Shown here: piece after piece, positions 18,991 to 28,665 of the stretch | How positions within the stretch are numbered: position 1 is the first letter of the stretch | Layout of the letters: each line of letters starts with the position of its first letter | Origin: Methylomonas sp. EFPC3 | GTDB lineage: Bacteria; Pseudomonadota; Gammaproteobacteria; Methylococcales; Methylomonadaceae | Length of the DNA stretch: 64,000 bases | Assembly: GCF_029643245.1 (NCBI RefSeq) | Contig: NZ_CP116398.1 | Span: 620,001 to 684,000, forward strand | Direction of reading: 5' to 3' | Notes under the pieces: generated by a model | The model's input: only the letters and a program-made list of their open reading frames with translations | What the model was told of the DNA's origin: nothing | The model's database searches: none | Translations under genes and position numbers: made by a program

Positions 18991-19287
18991 TCATACGATC
19001 ACCGGCTGCCGTTCCACCACCTCGAAATCCTTGCCCAAACTGACCACCGACGGCTTGACGGTTTCCGCCGGGCCGATATTGACGATCAGAATATGGTCTT
19101 CGTTATGGTGAATGATGCCGTCCAACAGCGCAATCAATTCGGCGTGGCGCTTACGGCTGAGCCGGCATTGGAACACCGACAGTTGTAGCCATTCGCCATA
19201 GCCTTTCATCAACCGGAATACCCGGCGCCAACGTTTGGTGTCGCGGATGTCGTAGGTAATGATGTATAGATGTTCGTAGGCGGCCAT
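18991..19287 (-). CDS. cas2: CRISPR adaptation protein Cas2
   Basis: The 98-residue protein is a ferredoxin-like Cas2 with [15 protein letters not shown] at the N-terminus, whose first-strand Asp is the family hallmark, and a compact C-terminus. It forms the Cas1-Cas2 integrase core that inserts new spacers at the leader end of the array. The start codon overlaps the stop of cas4-cas1 by one base (TGATG), so the two are translationally coupled. Length is typical for the family. Confidence 0.95.
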   Translation of the reverse strand: MAAYEHLYIITYDIRDTKRWRRVFRLMKGYGEWLQLSVFQCRLSRKRHAELIALLDGIIHHNEDHILIVNIGPAETVKPSVVSLGKDFEVVERQPVIV

Positions 19288-21011
19288 CAGCGCGTGGTGA
19301 AATTGGGATATTCCGGCAGTTCGCCGAGCAAATAGCGGCCGAACAAGCGGGCCTGGATTTCGAACAGGCGCCGGTAATCGACTTTATAGCCGAACAGCGG
19401 ATGGGTAATCTCCTGGCTCATGCGGCGTTCGAAGGCGGCGATGAAGCGCTTGCGGCCGCCGTCGTTTAAATTGACGCTGCCGGCGGCGCTGACGAAATCG
19501 GTGGGACGCACCTCGCCGTTGTTGATGACTTGCAATACGGTGGAATCGGCGACTATGGGCCGGAACGGTTCCATCAAATCCAATGCCAGCGCCGGCCGGC
19601 CGTAGCGCGGCTGGTGGTAAAAACCGCGATACGGGTCCAAACCTACCGCGCTCAAATTCATGGTCCAGGTGCGGGTCAGCATCGCATAGGCAAACGACAG
19701 CAAGGCGTTGACCGGATCGGTGGGTGGGCGGCGGTTGCGGGTGTTGAAGTCAAAACTCAGCTGCTTGCTGTCGTCCGGTTTTTTTATCAGTTGGTCGAAG
19801 GCGGCGAAATACTGGGCCGCCGCCCCGCCTTCTATGCCCAGCAATTGCGGCAAGTCGGTGGCGCGCAAGGCTTTGTCGGCCAGGTTTTTCAAGGCCTCCA
19901 GCAAGGGTTCTACCGGCGCGTCGGAGCGCCAATTGCGCCGCGCTAAAGTGCGGCTGTTCTGGATTTTGGCGCGCACCAGATTGCGGGCAATCGCCAGACA
20001 GGTTTTGTCGTCGAAACTGGCTTTGTACTGGGCGGTGCGCAACTCGACATTCTTGTGGCCGGTGCCGACGGTGTGGCCGACAAACCAGCCGCCGTAGCTG
20101 TGCCAACTGACCGGAATCTCGCGCTTCATCAAGTCTTGCAAACACGGCGTGGTGATGTAGACGTTGCCCATCACCACGACTTGAGAAACATCCACCAGCC
20201 GCGCGGTCTGCACCTTTTCGTCGTCGATGCTGATCTCCAGCTCCTCACCCTTTTTGCCGATCTTGGCTTTGTAGGCCTGCACGTAAACCGGCAGCGCTTC
20301 GTCGCGCATCACCGCCAGCGGCCGGGGTTCCAGGTCGGCGTGGCGCAAGTAATTGACTTCGTCCGGCAGACAAATACCCACCAGCGAGCAACCGGCGCAT
20401 TTCGGGCTGTCCCGCAGCGGATTGGGAATGTGGCCGCCGGCGGCGATCAGGCGCAGGCCGTTGATGGCGTTGGCGGTGAGTTGCTGCAGTTCGTCGTCGA
20501 ACGCCACCCGCACCCGTTCCCGGCTTTGCACGTAATACAGCGCGCCTTCCTCGCAGACGTAGCCGTGTTCGCGCAGCACCATGGCCTGCACGCAGAGTTG
20601 CACCCGTTCCGGGTCGTAAGCGCCGCGCGCCACGTGGGGACGCTTGCCGCGTTTGTAATCGATCGGTGTGACCACGCCGTCCTCGGCTTCGATCAAGTCC
20701 AGCTTGGCGATCAGCCCCAAGCGGTTGGAGGACAGGGTAATCGAACGACCGTGCAGTTTTTCGGTGTCGTCCAGTTCGTCGGCTTCCGGAAATCTTTTGG
20801 ACGGCTTGTCCACCCGGCGGTGGGCATGGTCGCCTTCCACAGTGTCCGCCGACGGCGCCCATTCGCCCTGCACCCACTCCAGATAGGCCAAACGCGGGCA
20901 GTACTGGTATTCGTTAATCATCCGCGCTGGCAGCAACGGCATGTCGCCAGACAATTCCGGGAAGGGCAGCGGTAGTTCCAGTTGGACAGGCGGGCGTTCG
21001 TTGTCAGTCAT
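19287..21011 (-). CDS. cas4-cas1: Cas4-Cas1 fusion protein
   Basis: The 574-residue protein joins a Cas4 nuclease (about 20-205) to a Cas1 integrase (about 235-570). Cas4 shows the iron-sulphur cysteines in YCPRLAY and [10 protein letters not shown] and a RecB-type core with [11 protein letters not shown]. Cas1 keeps its catalytic triad: Glu in [11 protein letters not shown], His in [10 protein letters not shown] and Asp in LALDLMEPF. Cas4-Cas1 fusions are characteristic of type I-G (I-U) and select PAM-bearing prespacers; the Geobacter sulfurreducens homologue favours a TTN PAM. The ATG at 21011 is preferred to a TTG at 21023. A divergent toxin-antitoxin pair begins 46 bp upstream. Confidence 0.96.
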   Translation of the reverse strand: MTDNERPPVQLELPLPFPELSGDMPLLPARMINEYQYCPRLAYLEWVQGEWAPSADTVEGDHAHRRVDKPSKRFPEADELDDTEKLHGRSITLSSNRLGLIAKLDLIEAEDGVVTPIDYKRGKRPHVARGAYDPERVQLCVQAMVLREHGYVCEEGALYYVQSRERVRVAFDDELQQLTANAINGLRLIAAGGHIPNPLRDSPKCAGCSLVGICLPDEVNYLRHADLEPRPLAVMRDEALPVYVQAYKAKIGKKGEELEISIDDEKVQTARLVDVSQVVVMGNVYITTPCLQDLMKREIPVSWHSYGGWFVGHTVGTGHKNVELRTAQYKASFDDKTCLAIARNLVRAKIQNSRTLARRNWRSDAPVEPLLEALKNLADKALRATDLPQLLGIEGGAAAQYFAAFDQLIKKPDDSKQLSFDFNTRNRRPPTDPVNALLSFAYAMLTRTWTMNLSAVGLDPYRGFYHQPRYGRPALALDLMEPFRPIVADSTVLQVINNGEVRPTDFVSAAGSVNLNDGGRKRFIAAFERRMSQEITHPLFGYKVDYRRLFEIQARLFGRYLLGELPEYPNFTTR

Positions 21012-21057
21012 TTTGTAATACAATTCGTCATCATCAACGTATTACCTGGAGTCCGCC

Positions 21058-21366
21058 ATGCCTGCCATCAGCCTGCGTTTACCCGACGATGTCGAAGCCA
21101 ATCTCAAAGCCGAAGCCCAACTGGAAGGCAAAAGCCAATCGGAAATCGCCCGCTTGGCGATCACGGAATATCTTGCCCGCCGCGAGCGGGAGCGGTTTAT
21201 GGCGGAAATGGTGGCGGAAGTGCGCACGGCATACGCCGACCCGGAAATCCGCCGGGAAGCCTTGGCCATTGCCGAAGAATTCGATGCCGCCGACGACGCT
21301 CTGGATCGTTTGATTGCCGAAGAACGCGCCGCCGGCATCGACCCTGACGAAAAATGGTGGGGATGA
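21058..21366 (+). CDS. Ribbon-helix-helix-type antitoxin
   Basis: This 102-residue protein begins with a short RHH-like segment, ISLRLPDDVEANLKAEAQ, followed by SEIARLAITEYLARR, and ends in an acidic, probably disordered tail that would wrap the toxin (EEFDAADDALDRLIAEE). It overlaps the toxin gene by a few bases (ATGA), the classic toxin-antitoxin arrangement. It probably represses its own promoter in the 46-bp gap shared with cas4-cas1. It is the only plus-strand gene pair inside the cas locus. Confidence 0.85.
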   Translation: MPAISLRLPDDVEANLKAEAQLEGKSQSEIARLAITEYLARRERERFMAEMVAEVRTAYADPEIRREALAIAEEFDAADDALDRLIAEERAAGIDPDEKWWG

Positions 21367-21707
21367 TGAAGCGCGGAGAAATATGGGTCGGCAATTTGAA
21401 CCCGCCCCGCGGTCGCGAAATCGGCAAAGCACGACCGGTGCTGATTATCCAGACCGACGAATTGAACGAAACCATTACGCCGATGGTGGTCGTGCTGCCG
21501 TTGACCACGCAGGTTTACCCACTGTTCAAGCGTTGGCGCGTCACCCTGCCGCCGCGCGGCCGCCTGCTTAAATCCTGCCAAGTCATCACCGACCAACCCC
21601 GCGCCCTCGACAGAGACCGCTTCGGCGAAGGCCCACTCGCCACCGTCACCGCCGAGGAACTGGCGGCGGTGGAGAAGAGTTTGCGGGGGGTGATGGGGTT
21701 GTGGTGA
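21363..21707 (+). CDS. MazF/PemK-family toxin
   Basis: About 114 residues, starting MMKRGEIWVGNLNPPRG, the usual MazF/PemK opening, then KARPVLIIQTDELNE, VVVLPLTTQ and LLKSCQVITDQPRALD. These are the PemK-like beta-barrel motifs, and the family cleaves mRNA at short single-stranded sequences. Starts at 21363 or 21366 are equally possible; both overlap the antitoxin stop. The stop lies 5 bases before the convergent csb2 stop. Located between the adaptation and effector halves of the CRISPR locus, it may act as a stabiliser of that locus. Confidence 0.9.
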   Translation: MMKRGEIWVGNLNPPRGREIGKARPVLIIQTDELNETITPMVVVLPLTTQVYPLFKRWRVTLPPRGRLLKSCQVITDQPRALDRDRFGEGPLATVTAEELAAVEKSLRGVMGLW

Positions 21708-21712
21708 GGGCA

Positions 21713-23842
21713 TCAGTCCACTCCGAACAAGCCGCCGCCTTCGTGGCTGTCTTTACCGAGTAACAACGGTCCGGCGACTGAGACCGCAAAACTCAGGCTG
21801 AGCTGGGCTTTGATGCCGCCTTTGCGGCCTTGGTGGATATTCAAAATTTCCACCTTCGGTTCCGGTAAACCACGACGCAGGCATTCGTTAACCACATCGA
21901 CACGTATCGCGTCATCCGCTTGAGCCAACGTTTTTGGGCAGCGGGTGGGCAGGTAGGCGGAAATAGTTTTCCAACGCTTTGCCGAACCTAGCAGCGAATC
22001 GTCAGGATTCGTCGTGTCGTCGTGGAGTTGCAAGCTAATGATCCCCAACGCGCCGGCCCGAACGGTCATCAATCGGCTGACCACCATTTCGAAACGTTCC
22101 CGATCGCCGTTCGAGTATTTGGCGTTACGGTCACATCCCCATGGTGCCGCCACCAGCAGGCAATCCAGTAAACCGTCGCCGTCGTTATCGTCGGCGGCCA
22201 AAAAGATATGTTGGTGGTTTCCCGAACGAGCGGCGGAACCGTCCGCTTCATGGCCTGAAATCAAGCGGCTTGCCTGCCCGAATAATTGCCGATCCAAGCT
22301 CATCAAGGCTCTGCGAACGGCTTGCAGCATATCCGACCGACTTTGCAACGTAGGTCGATTGCTTGGATTGATGGCGAAACGCATGACGGAACGGGGCGAT
22401 TCGGTCGCCGGTCGCATCAGGCCCAGCCCAAGATAGCGTCCGTCACCGATGACCAACGGGCCGGTCATTGGCTCTGGAAATGCCAGCTCCAAATGATAAA
22501 GCCGGGAACGATCAAAGCGCTGGAAAGCAAAATCTTCAGCCAAGGTGCCGGTGCTATCGAAAGGTTCTCGCTGAATGCTTAGGATTTGCACCGGCGCGGT
22601 AATGCCGCAATGCCGCAAGGCTTGGCGGGCAGCGTGATGCAATTGGCCTTGTTTCAAAACCCGTTCGGCGCCGGATTGAGCGGGAAGGCTTTTACCCAAA
22701 GGCAAGGCAACCGGCGTTACGGTCCGCCAAATGCGGTCGGCTTGTTGTCCGCTTATGCCGTAATGCTCCAACATCTTATGGTCGTTCGCTTTGACCAAAA
22801 CCGGTGTATGCGGGTCGATTTCGGCGGTTTCCGGATCAAATTCCAGCGGCCACCCGGCGAATGCCCATTCCACGTCGGCCAATAGCAACGGGCAATCGGC
22901 CGGCACTTCAACCAGCACCCGGCGAATATCGGGGTTTGTGTGTTGATGGCCGATCGACGGCAAAGGGATTACCCGAATGCGCAACGCCTTGTCCGCGTCA
23001 TTGGCGCCAATGCCGGCCAAGTAACGTTCGGCGTACTCCGGAAAATACTGTTTCAAGCGACTTTTTGCCAGTTCAACCAAACGTTGGGTGAATTGAGCGG
23101 CAGCGGTCAGTGTTTGCGCGGCAACGTCGCCGTGTTGATTTTGAATATCGAACAACAGTAACGACGACGGGCAGTTATAACCGGTGGGTTGGAATATCGG
23201 TAGCGGCGGTTTGTGGAATTCGCCTTTACGCAGACGTTTTAATTGACCTTGGTAACGGGTCAACAGCGAGTCCAAAGACCGACTTGGACTCGGACAATCC
23301 AGCGTATTACTGACACCTTGCGGCGTAGGCCGGAACACTGGGCCGGCATGTTGAATAATGATTTGCTGGGCTTGATCGGCGCTCAGTTGCTCCGCCCAAG
23401 CAAACGCCATATCCACGCCGCGACCCAGCTGATACAGCCGTTCGCTCAGTTCAGTCAGTGTCTGAGCTTCATCGGCGCGTTCGGCAAAAAACCAAACGTA
23501 ATGCAGCGGTTCCTGGCCGTCGAACAGCCAGGGCTTGGCTAATTTGGCATCGCGTTTTTTCGCGGCCGCCGCTAAATTGCCTTGTTGCGCATCGGCACCG
23601 TTGCGCGGCACGTAATAAGTCGTTAATGCCGATTGTTTGCAGGCCGGGCTCAACACCACCGGCGGCGGCAATTGCTCTAACCAGCGCAACGCCACCGCTT
23701 CCGTGTCGGAAGCGGTGGAGCCCGTATAAGCTGCTGCGACTAACGCTTGAAACAGCCTAAATGGCGACGGCGGCCAAGTACCGTTGCCGTGATAGCGGTC
23801 ATCCAGTAAACGAACGGAAATAACGAGGGCCTGTTGGTTCAT
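21713..23842 (-). CDS. csb2: Type I-G effector protein Csb2 (GSU0054 family, Cas5-Cas6-like fusion)
   Basis: The 709-residue protein starts with a RAMP-like strand (ALVISVRLLDDRYHG) followed by WPPSPFRLFQALVAAAY, typical of Csb2. A second RAMP-like half ends in the Gly-rich segment GPLLLGKDSHEGGGLFGVD, which resembles the RNA-binding loop of Cas6-type endonucleases. In type I-G this protein is thought to process pre-crRNA and to hold the crRNA 5' handle in the effector. It begins 3 bases after the csb1 stop in the operon cas3-cas8-csb1-csb2. Length fits the family, and no damage is visible. Confidence 0.93.
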   Translation of the reverse strand: MNQQALVISVRLLDDRYHGNGTWPPSPFRLFQALVAAAYTGSTASDTEAVALRWLEQLPPPVVLSPACKQSALTTYYVPRNGADAQQGNLAAAAKKRDAKLAKPWLFDGQEPLHYVWFFAERADEAQTLTELSERLYQLGRGVDMAFAWAEQLSADQAQQIIIQHAGPVFRPTPQGVSNTLDCPSPSRSLDSLLTRYQGQLKRLRKGEFHKPPLPIFQPTGYNCPSSLLLFDIQNQHGDVAAQTLTAAAQFTQRLVELAKSRLKQYFPEYAERYLAGIGANDADKALRIRVIPLPSIGHQHTNPDIRRVLVEVPADCPLLLADVEWAFAGWPLEFDPETAEIDPHTPVLVKANDHKMLEHYGISGQQADRIWRTVTPVALPLGKSLPAQSGAERVLKQGQLHHAARQALRHCGITAPVQILSIQREPFDSTGTLAEDFAFQRFDRSRLYHLELAFPEPMTGPLVIGDGRYLGLGLMRPATESPRSVMRFAINPSNRPTLQSRSDMLQAVRRALMSLDRQLFGQASRLISGHEADGSAARSGNHQHIFLAADDNDGDGLLDCLLVAAPWGCDRNAKYSNGDRERFEMVVSRLMTVRAGALGIISLQLHDDTTNPDDSLLGSAKRWKTISAYLPTRCPKTLAQADDAIRVDVVNECLRRGLPEPKVEILNIHQGRKGGIKAQLSLSFAVSVAGPLLLGKDSHEGGGLFGVD

Positions 23843-23845
23843 GGC

Positions 23846-24940
23846 TCACCCCTCGGCGTCGCTATCGGCTTCTTCTTTTTTGGCGAGTAACTCCTTGGCT
23901 TTTTTGATGTTGAATTGGTAGGTTTTCTCGGGTTGCTTAACGCCAAAAGCAGTTGCCGCTTGCTGGGCATAGTCTTTAATCAGCAAGCGTTCTTGATCCG
24001 CCGACAAGCTATAAAACTGCGAAGCGCCGCGTCTAGCCACCGCTTCCCAAATGTCCGCATCGTCGGCGCAACGCAATAAACAGCCTTCGCGCAAATACAG
24101 TTCGGTTTCGGCGGTGGCGGCGACCAATGCCAAGGCCAGCAAATAGCGTTTTAGCTGCACGGTGGATTCTTCGCTGTCGCCCTTGATCGATTGCAGGGCA
24201 ATCAAGTTAATCGTGACTTGGCGGGTAATGGGGCCTCGGGCGATGATGCCGCCCAAGCCTTTGGGAGCCGGCACGTCATTAAAACCTTTCACGGACAGTT
24301 TTACCTTTTGCTTTTTTGCTTCGTCGGTTAACGCCTTTTTTTGATCGTCGTCCAACAACTTCCAAACACTGTTGTATTGGGCTGCTGTACTTAACACTTC
24401 TACATCCTCGGCGCGGATAATCGAGCGAATCAAGCGGGGTCGTTTGACTTGTGTTCCTCTGGAATCCCAAGCGCCGAAAACCAACGAAGTCGGCGCCAGT
24501 TTTGCCAACGGCACGGCGTTATGAGTTCTCAAAAGGGTTTTAAACGCCTCGTCGATTTCCACGGCCAATTCGTCGGTAGACCTTACCACCGCATCGCCGG
24601 CCCGGTGCGCCAATTCCAAGATAGACACCTTACGTTCCGGGTCGTCCTTGTTGCCCAAATTGATGTCGATTTGCGGCACCAAATCCCGGTACTCGTCATC
24701 CATAAAAACCGGTTCGCTACGGTTGGCCTGCGAAGGCACCGAGTCGATTTGGGCCACTTTAGTGCCGTCCGACAGGGTGTCGATCGAGTACCCAATATCG
24801 GCGTAGGTGGGCGGAAAAATCACGCCGCCTTCGCCGTCCACCGGTAACAGTTTTTGCTTGAGTATCAATGCCACCGGACCTTTGGGGTTGTCCGCCCATT
24901 GGTTAATAATGTCGTGGCTGAGTGCTTGGGTTTGGCTCAT
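23846..24940 (-). CDS. csb1: Type I-G backbone protein Csb1 (Cas7-type)
   Basis: The 364-residue protein is a Cas7-like RAMP that would coat the crRNA spacer as the effector backbone. Visible family features include NRSEPVFMDDEYRDLVPQI, LAHRAGDAVVRSTDE, LVFGAWDSRGTQVKRPRL and VTINLIALQSI. The ATG at 24940 is chosen over an upstream TTG/ATG run to 25084 because it follows an AGGAG Shine-Dalgarno by 7 bases and overlaps the stop of the previous gene by four bases (ATGA). The C-terminus is Lys/Glu-rich. Confidence 0.94.
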   Translation of the reverse strand: MSQTQALSHDIINQWADNPKGPVALILKQKLLPVDGEGGVIFPPTYADIGYSIDTLSDGTKVAQIDSVPSQANRSEPVFMDDEYRDLVPQIDINLGNKDDPERKVSILELAHRAGDAVVRSTDELAVEIDEAFKTLLRTHNAVPLAKLAPTSLVFGAWDSRGTQVKRPRLIRSIIRAEDVEVLSTAAQYNSVWKLLDDDQKKALTDEAKKQKVKLSVKGFNDVPAPKGLGGIIARGPITRQVTINLIALQSIKGDSEESTVQLKRYLLALALVAATAETELYLREGCLLRCADDADIWEAVARRGASQFYSLSADQERLLIKDYAQQAATAFGVKQPEKTYQFNIKKAKELLAKKEEADSDAEG

Positions 24941-25791
24941 GGCGTATTCTCCTGAATGGCGTAACAGACGATTTTGTTTTTGCCCGACAAATCGAGCGCG
25001 AAATGATACTGGCGCTTGTGCGCCAAAGGCAGTTGCCCGCTCAATGCCGGCCGGGCCAATTGCGGCGGCAACCAGTCGTTCCAAACGGCGTAGCGGTATT
25101 GGCGTAACGACAATTCAAACGGACGGGCGTGTTGTAGTCCCCATGCCGCTAGCAATTCAACCACCGGGGAAGCGACGACTTTTTGCTCCAACTCCTTGTT
25201 GCTTTTCAGATCGTTGATCGAATAACCCACGTCGAGCCCCATCCACGCACCTCTCGGATCGAAATTGAAACTGCCGCCCATGCTGCACAGCACGTTGAGC
25301 GGATCGAGTAACAGTCCGTCGTGCCTCGTGCTCCAGAGAGCGACAATTTCCCGCAACATGTCGTTGGCGATCTTCTGCGCGCTACGATTGCCGGCATATA
25401 GCTTGAACGTTTCATCCACGCCGCCATCGGCCCAGTGGCTAAGCAACACACTGCGCCCCGTCGAATCTTGCAATTGGATCGGTAGCGAAGTTGCGTCAGC
25501 CTCCGGCGCGGGAAAGGTATCGGCAATCGTAAATTCGGTTATTTTGCTTGGCACCAGCCAATCTGCGGGAACAATGGCAATGGCTTTGGCATCGGCCAAA
25601 AAAGCCAGCACGTCGGCAAACGGATTTTCCGACGTTTCCGTTCGCAACTGAAACTGCGCACCGGTGGCCGGTTGCCAATCGAAACGCGCTTCGGCATAAC
25701 CCAACAAGGCTTCGGATGCCTCCAAAAAACCCATGCATGCCAACACTTGGCCGGGGTTGGTCAAATCAACCGGTATTGCGTAAATACTCAT
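24937..25791 (-). CDS. Small Cas8-type subunit of the type I-G effector (Csb3/Csx14-like)
   Basis: The 284-residue protein begins YAIPVDLTNPGQVLACMGFLE, a start typical of the Csx14/Csb3 (Cas8u2) proteins of type I-U/I-G. Its position between cas3 and csb1 matches GSU0052 in Geobacter. It should recognise the PAM and contact the target strand. ATG 25791 follows a GGAGGG Shine-Dalgarno and overlaps the cas3 stop by ATGA, so a longer upstream reading to 25992 is not needed. Which of the two closely used family names applies I cannot settle from sequence alone. Confidence 0.85.
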   Translation of the reverse strand: MSIYAIPVDLTNPGQVLACMGFLEASEALLGYAEARFDWQPATGAQFQLRTETSENPFADVLAFLADAKAIAIVPADWLVPSKITEFTIADTFPAPEADATSLPIQLQDSTGRSVLLSHWADGGVDETFKLYAGNRSAQKIANDMLREIVALWSTRHDGLLLDPLNVLCSMGGSFNFDPRGAWMGLDVGYSINDLKSNKELEQKVVASPVVELLAAWGLQHARPFELSLRQYRYAVWNDWLPPQLARPALSGQLPLAHKRQYHFALDLSGKNKIVCYAIQENTP

Positions 25792-28583
25792 GCCTTGCCC
25801 TCCATTTCTGCTTGTTCGTCGCTGATTTGCGAGGCGCGATGATCGGCGGAGCGAAACACCGCTTCCCACCAGGCCAAACCCCAAGGCCCCCATTGCCGTT
25901 GCAGGCGGGCAAAACGCAATGCGGCTTGTTGCGCCCGTTCGGCCAATACTGAAGGCGGCGCGCCGGGATCGATCGGCGCAATCACCGGGCAAGCGTAACC
26001 GTGATGAGAGGCGATCAAATGCAGCGCTAAATCCTGTAACTCTGTTGGTAACTGGTTGATGGTCGCGTCGTTTGCCACGTCCGCCAATGAACCGAATTCA
26101 TGGCGGTATCCGGCCAGCAAACGCGGATTGCCGCCGCCCAAGGTTTTTGCGTAGGGGCGGCCGTCGTCTGCTGGAGCGTTCATCGCGATTTGCCACAGGC
26201 CGCGCTGTTTGCCCAAGTCATGGCGACGCATGGCCGCGACGATCAACTCGACAAATTCCGCTGTGAGGTTTAAGCCTTGCGCTATCGCCGCCATTTCCCG
26301 TCCGGCCAAATCGTGATGTTTCTCCAGGCTTTGCGTGAACCGCGAAACGGCCGGATCACCCAGGCGTTGCGAATTGGCGCCGCGATAAACCTGGATTCGC
26401 CAGGTTTCCGCTGCATCGTCTTCGGTGTCGGTTTTGGCGATAAAACGGTATACGGTATGCCAAGCAGCGCTGTCCTGTTCCGCTTCCGCATCGTTTTGGA
26501 TGCGATAACCAATGGTTGTTTGCAAGTCGCTTGTCCATTGATAGTCGAGTGTCTTTAACTCTTCGCTGTCGGCTGCATCGTTCAGCAGGCCGTCTTTAAG
26601 CCCGCCTAACCAGCGTGCGATGACTGCTTGGCGATTTGTCAGCAATGCTTTCAAATCGTCGCTGCTTTGTTCCGCTAGTTGCCGGAGCGTTAAGGCACCG
26701 TTACGCACCAATTCGCCGGATCGGTTTAGGGCTATCAGTGCCGGTTGATCCGAATCTTGCGGGTTTTCCTTCCATAGTTTTTGTGCGCGTTTGAGCAGCG
26801 TTTTTATTGCCTCGCGAACAGGTATTTCGAGCGTTTCACTCAGATGAATCGGCGCGTTTTCGAAAAAGGCTTTTACTTCAGCCACATTCGGTAAGGCATC
26901 GTTATCGCGCCAGGGTAAGCATTCTCGCCAGGCCAGGGTGGTTTCCGGTTCATCGTTGGGTTGCCAGCCGCGCAGCCAGGGTTGAATGTCCGGGCGGGCG
27001 CTGTGTTGTTCCAACGATGTCATCGACCAGGCATCAACCACCGGGCGGCTTAACGAAGGCCGCAAAGGTTCTTCCGAAAGCGCACGGTTTAATTCGTCAA
27101 CGGGAATGGCATTTTTTAAGGCAGCTATCCCGGCGGGGCTGGCATCAGCTCCCAATCGTTCTATGACGCCAAGTTGCGCTTGATAACTTTGAAACACCTT
27201 GGTCGATTGTTGGTAACTGGCCAGCTGCTGCGCGTAGTCTTCTTGTGCTTTCGCATAGTCTTTTTGCGCCTTGATGAAGGCTTTTTGGTCTTGGCTGTAT
27301 TGTTTTAACGCCGCTTTGTCGGCATTTTCCGGCGGGATTGCCGGCGGTTGCGGCTCAGCTAAGTCCGGACTAACAGGGCTTTTGACGTTGGGTGCTTTCG
27401 GCGGCACGGCAATTACCTTGATGTGCGCCTGCTTCTCGCCGCGTCGATTGACTCGACCAAAACGCTGCACCATGCGCTCGAAAGTCACCAAATCGCACAC
27501 CATGTGGTCGGCATCCAAATCGATGCCGACTTCGCCGGCGGAAGTGGCGACTAAAAAGGCTACGCTATTGAGCGGAGTTTGAGATCCGGCGAGGAAGCCG
27601 TTAACCGTTAGCCACTCGACCAACGTCTGCCGCTCCTGAACCCGGCGACCACCAACCAGCAGATTGGTTTGGTGGTGGGCTTTGTCTTGCTTGATGCGTT
27701 TATCCAGTTCGTCCTTGATTTTCTGTGCGTGCTCCCGCTTGTTGCAAAAAATCAAAATCCGCTTGCCGCTGTCTTTTAGTTGCCAAGCGCTTTCGCTCAG
27801 CAGTTCGACTATCGCGTCGCCTTCGTTTTTGATTTCAAGCGTCAATTGCTTTTCGGCATTGAGCCGTTTGGCAACCAGGGCATCATCGTAATCTTCCGCT
27901 TCCAAGCCAAAGGCCTGATTTTCGGTTTGCTTGCCGGTAGCCGATAGTGACAAGCATTTGAAGGGCGGAATCAGAAGCTGTTTGCCGTTGATTGGATGCA
28001 ACGATTTGTCGGCGGCAATACTCTGTAGCAAAGCTTGGAACGGCCAACATAGATGGGCTTCATCCAATATGCAAAGGCTATCCGCTCCCAGAAATCCGGC
28101 ATGATAGCGGCGCATGTTGCGCGACACGCCGTAACCTTCGAACAGCAAGCGCGAGCCGATCATGTCGATGGTGCCGACGATGATCGCCGGCTTGGTCGGG
28201 TCGGCCAGCCATTGACGGTTGTCGGCGTATTGGCCGCGCAAAGTCGAAACCGGCAAAGACTCTTGTTCGCTCAAGCCAAGCATTGACTTGAGTTCCGGCA
28301 TTTCTTGCAAGTTTGTTTTTAGTTCCTCGGCAACTTGCGTGGCTTGGTCAACAACAACGCGTCGATCCACGACATAAACCAATCGTTTTGGTAGTGAAGG
28401 ATTTTCCGCGCGCGCCAGCAACCACAGCACCATGACCGTGGTTTTACCCAGGCCGGTTGGTAAATCCAGCGTATCCGGCAAGCGGTTTTCGCACAGTTGC
28501 TGAAATAGCCGACGTTGCCAACGCAACATCGGAAAGCCGGTGATTCCTTGAAAATACGCTTCGAATTTTTCGTCAATAGCCAT
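25788..28583 (-). CDS. cas3: CRISPR helicase-nuclease Cas3 with C-terminal HD domain
   Basis: The 931-residue protein has an N-terminal superfamily 2 helicase with Walker A LPTGLGKTT (about 41-49), Walker B ILDEAHLC and motif VI QRFGRVNRRG. The HD nuclease sits at the C-terminus, with EKHHDLAG, MRRHDLGKQ, GYRHEFGS and ASHHGYACP. That order, helicase then HD, is a type I-G trait. Between the two, around residues 410-480, a Pro-rich and then Lys/Gln/Ala-rich stretch with KAFIKAQKDYAKAQEDYA predicts a charged coiled coil. It unwinds and degrades target DNA after recruitment by the effector. It is the first gene of the effector operon. Confidence 0.95.
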   Translation of the reverse strand: MAIDEKFEAYFQGITGFPMLRWQRRLFQQLCENRLPDTLDLPTGLGKTTVMVLWLLARAENPSLPKRLVYVVDRRVVVDQATQVAEELKTNLQEMPELKSMLGLSEQESLPVSTLRGQYADNRQWLADPTKPAIIVGTIDMIGSRLLFEGYGVSRNMRRYHAGFLGADSLCILDEAHLCWPFQALLQSIAADKSLHPINGKQLLIPPFKCLSLSATGKQTENQAFGLEAEDYDDALVAKRLNAEKQLTLEIKNEGDAIVELLSESAWQLKDSGKRILIFCNKREHAQKIKDELDKRIKQDKAHHQTNLLVGGRRVQERQTLVEWLTVNGFLAGSQTPLNSVAFLVATSAGEVGIDLDADHMVCDLVTFERMVQRFGRVNRRGEKQAHIKVIAVPPKAPNVKSPVSPDLAEPQPPAIPPENADKAALKQYSQDQKAFIKAQKDYAKAQEDYAQQLASYQQSTKVFQSYQAQLGVIERLGADASPAGIAALKNAIPVDELNRALSEEPLRPSLSRPVVDAWSMTSLEQHSARPDIQPWLRGWQPNDEPETTLAWRECLPWRDNDALPNVAEVKAFFENAPIHLSETLEIPVREAIKTLLKRAQKLWKENPQDSDQPALIALNRSGELVRNGALTLRQLAEQSSDDLKALLTNRQAVIARWLGGLKDGLLNDAADSEELKTLDYQWTSDLQTTIGYRIQNDAEAEQDSAAWHTVYRFIAKTDTEDDAAETWRIQVYRGANSQRLGDPAVSRFTQSLEKHHDLAGREMAAIAQGLNLTAEFVELIVAAMRRHDLGKQRGLWQIAMNAPADDGRPYAKTLGGGNPRLLAGYRHEFGSLADVANDATINQLPTELQDLALHLIASHHGYACPVIAPIDPGAPPSVLAERAQQAALRFARLQRQWGPWGLAWWEAVFRSADHRASQISDEQAEMEGKA

Positions 28584-28638
28584 AACTTACCTTGCTTGGT
28601 GGTTATAGGGTGGGAGCTCTGGGCTCTAACTTACAACG

Positions 28639-28665
28639 TCTCGGTCTCAAAACCTGATACCGAGA
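28639..28665. promoter_or_regulatory. Inverted repeat upstream of cas3
   Basis: TCTCGGT (28639-28645) pairs perfectly with ACCGAGA (28659-28665) across 13 bases. On the plus strand a T-rich run follows, so it could terminate rightward transcription; on the minus strand it lies 56-82 bases before the cas3 start and could be an operator, for example for the WYL regulator, or a 5' UTR structure. Confidence 0.5.

Noticed and set aside
14772-18994. Many long open frames on both strands with repeated Arg/Ala/Glu-rich units
   Set aside because: They are translations of the CRISPR repeat, which lacks stops in several frames; no ribosome binding sites or protein features support them.
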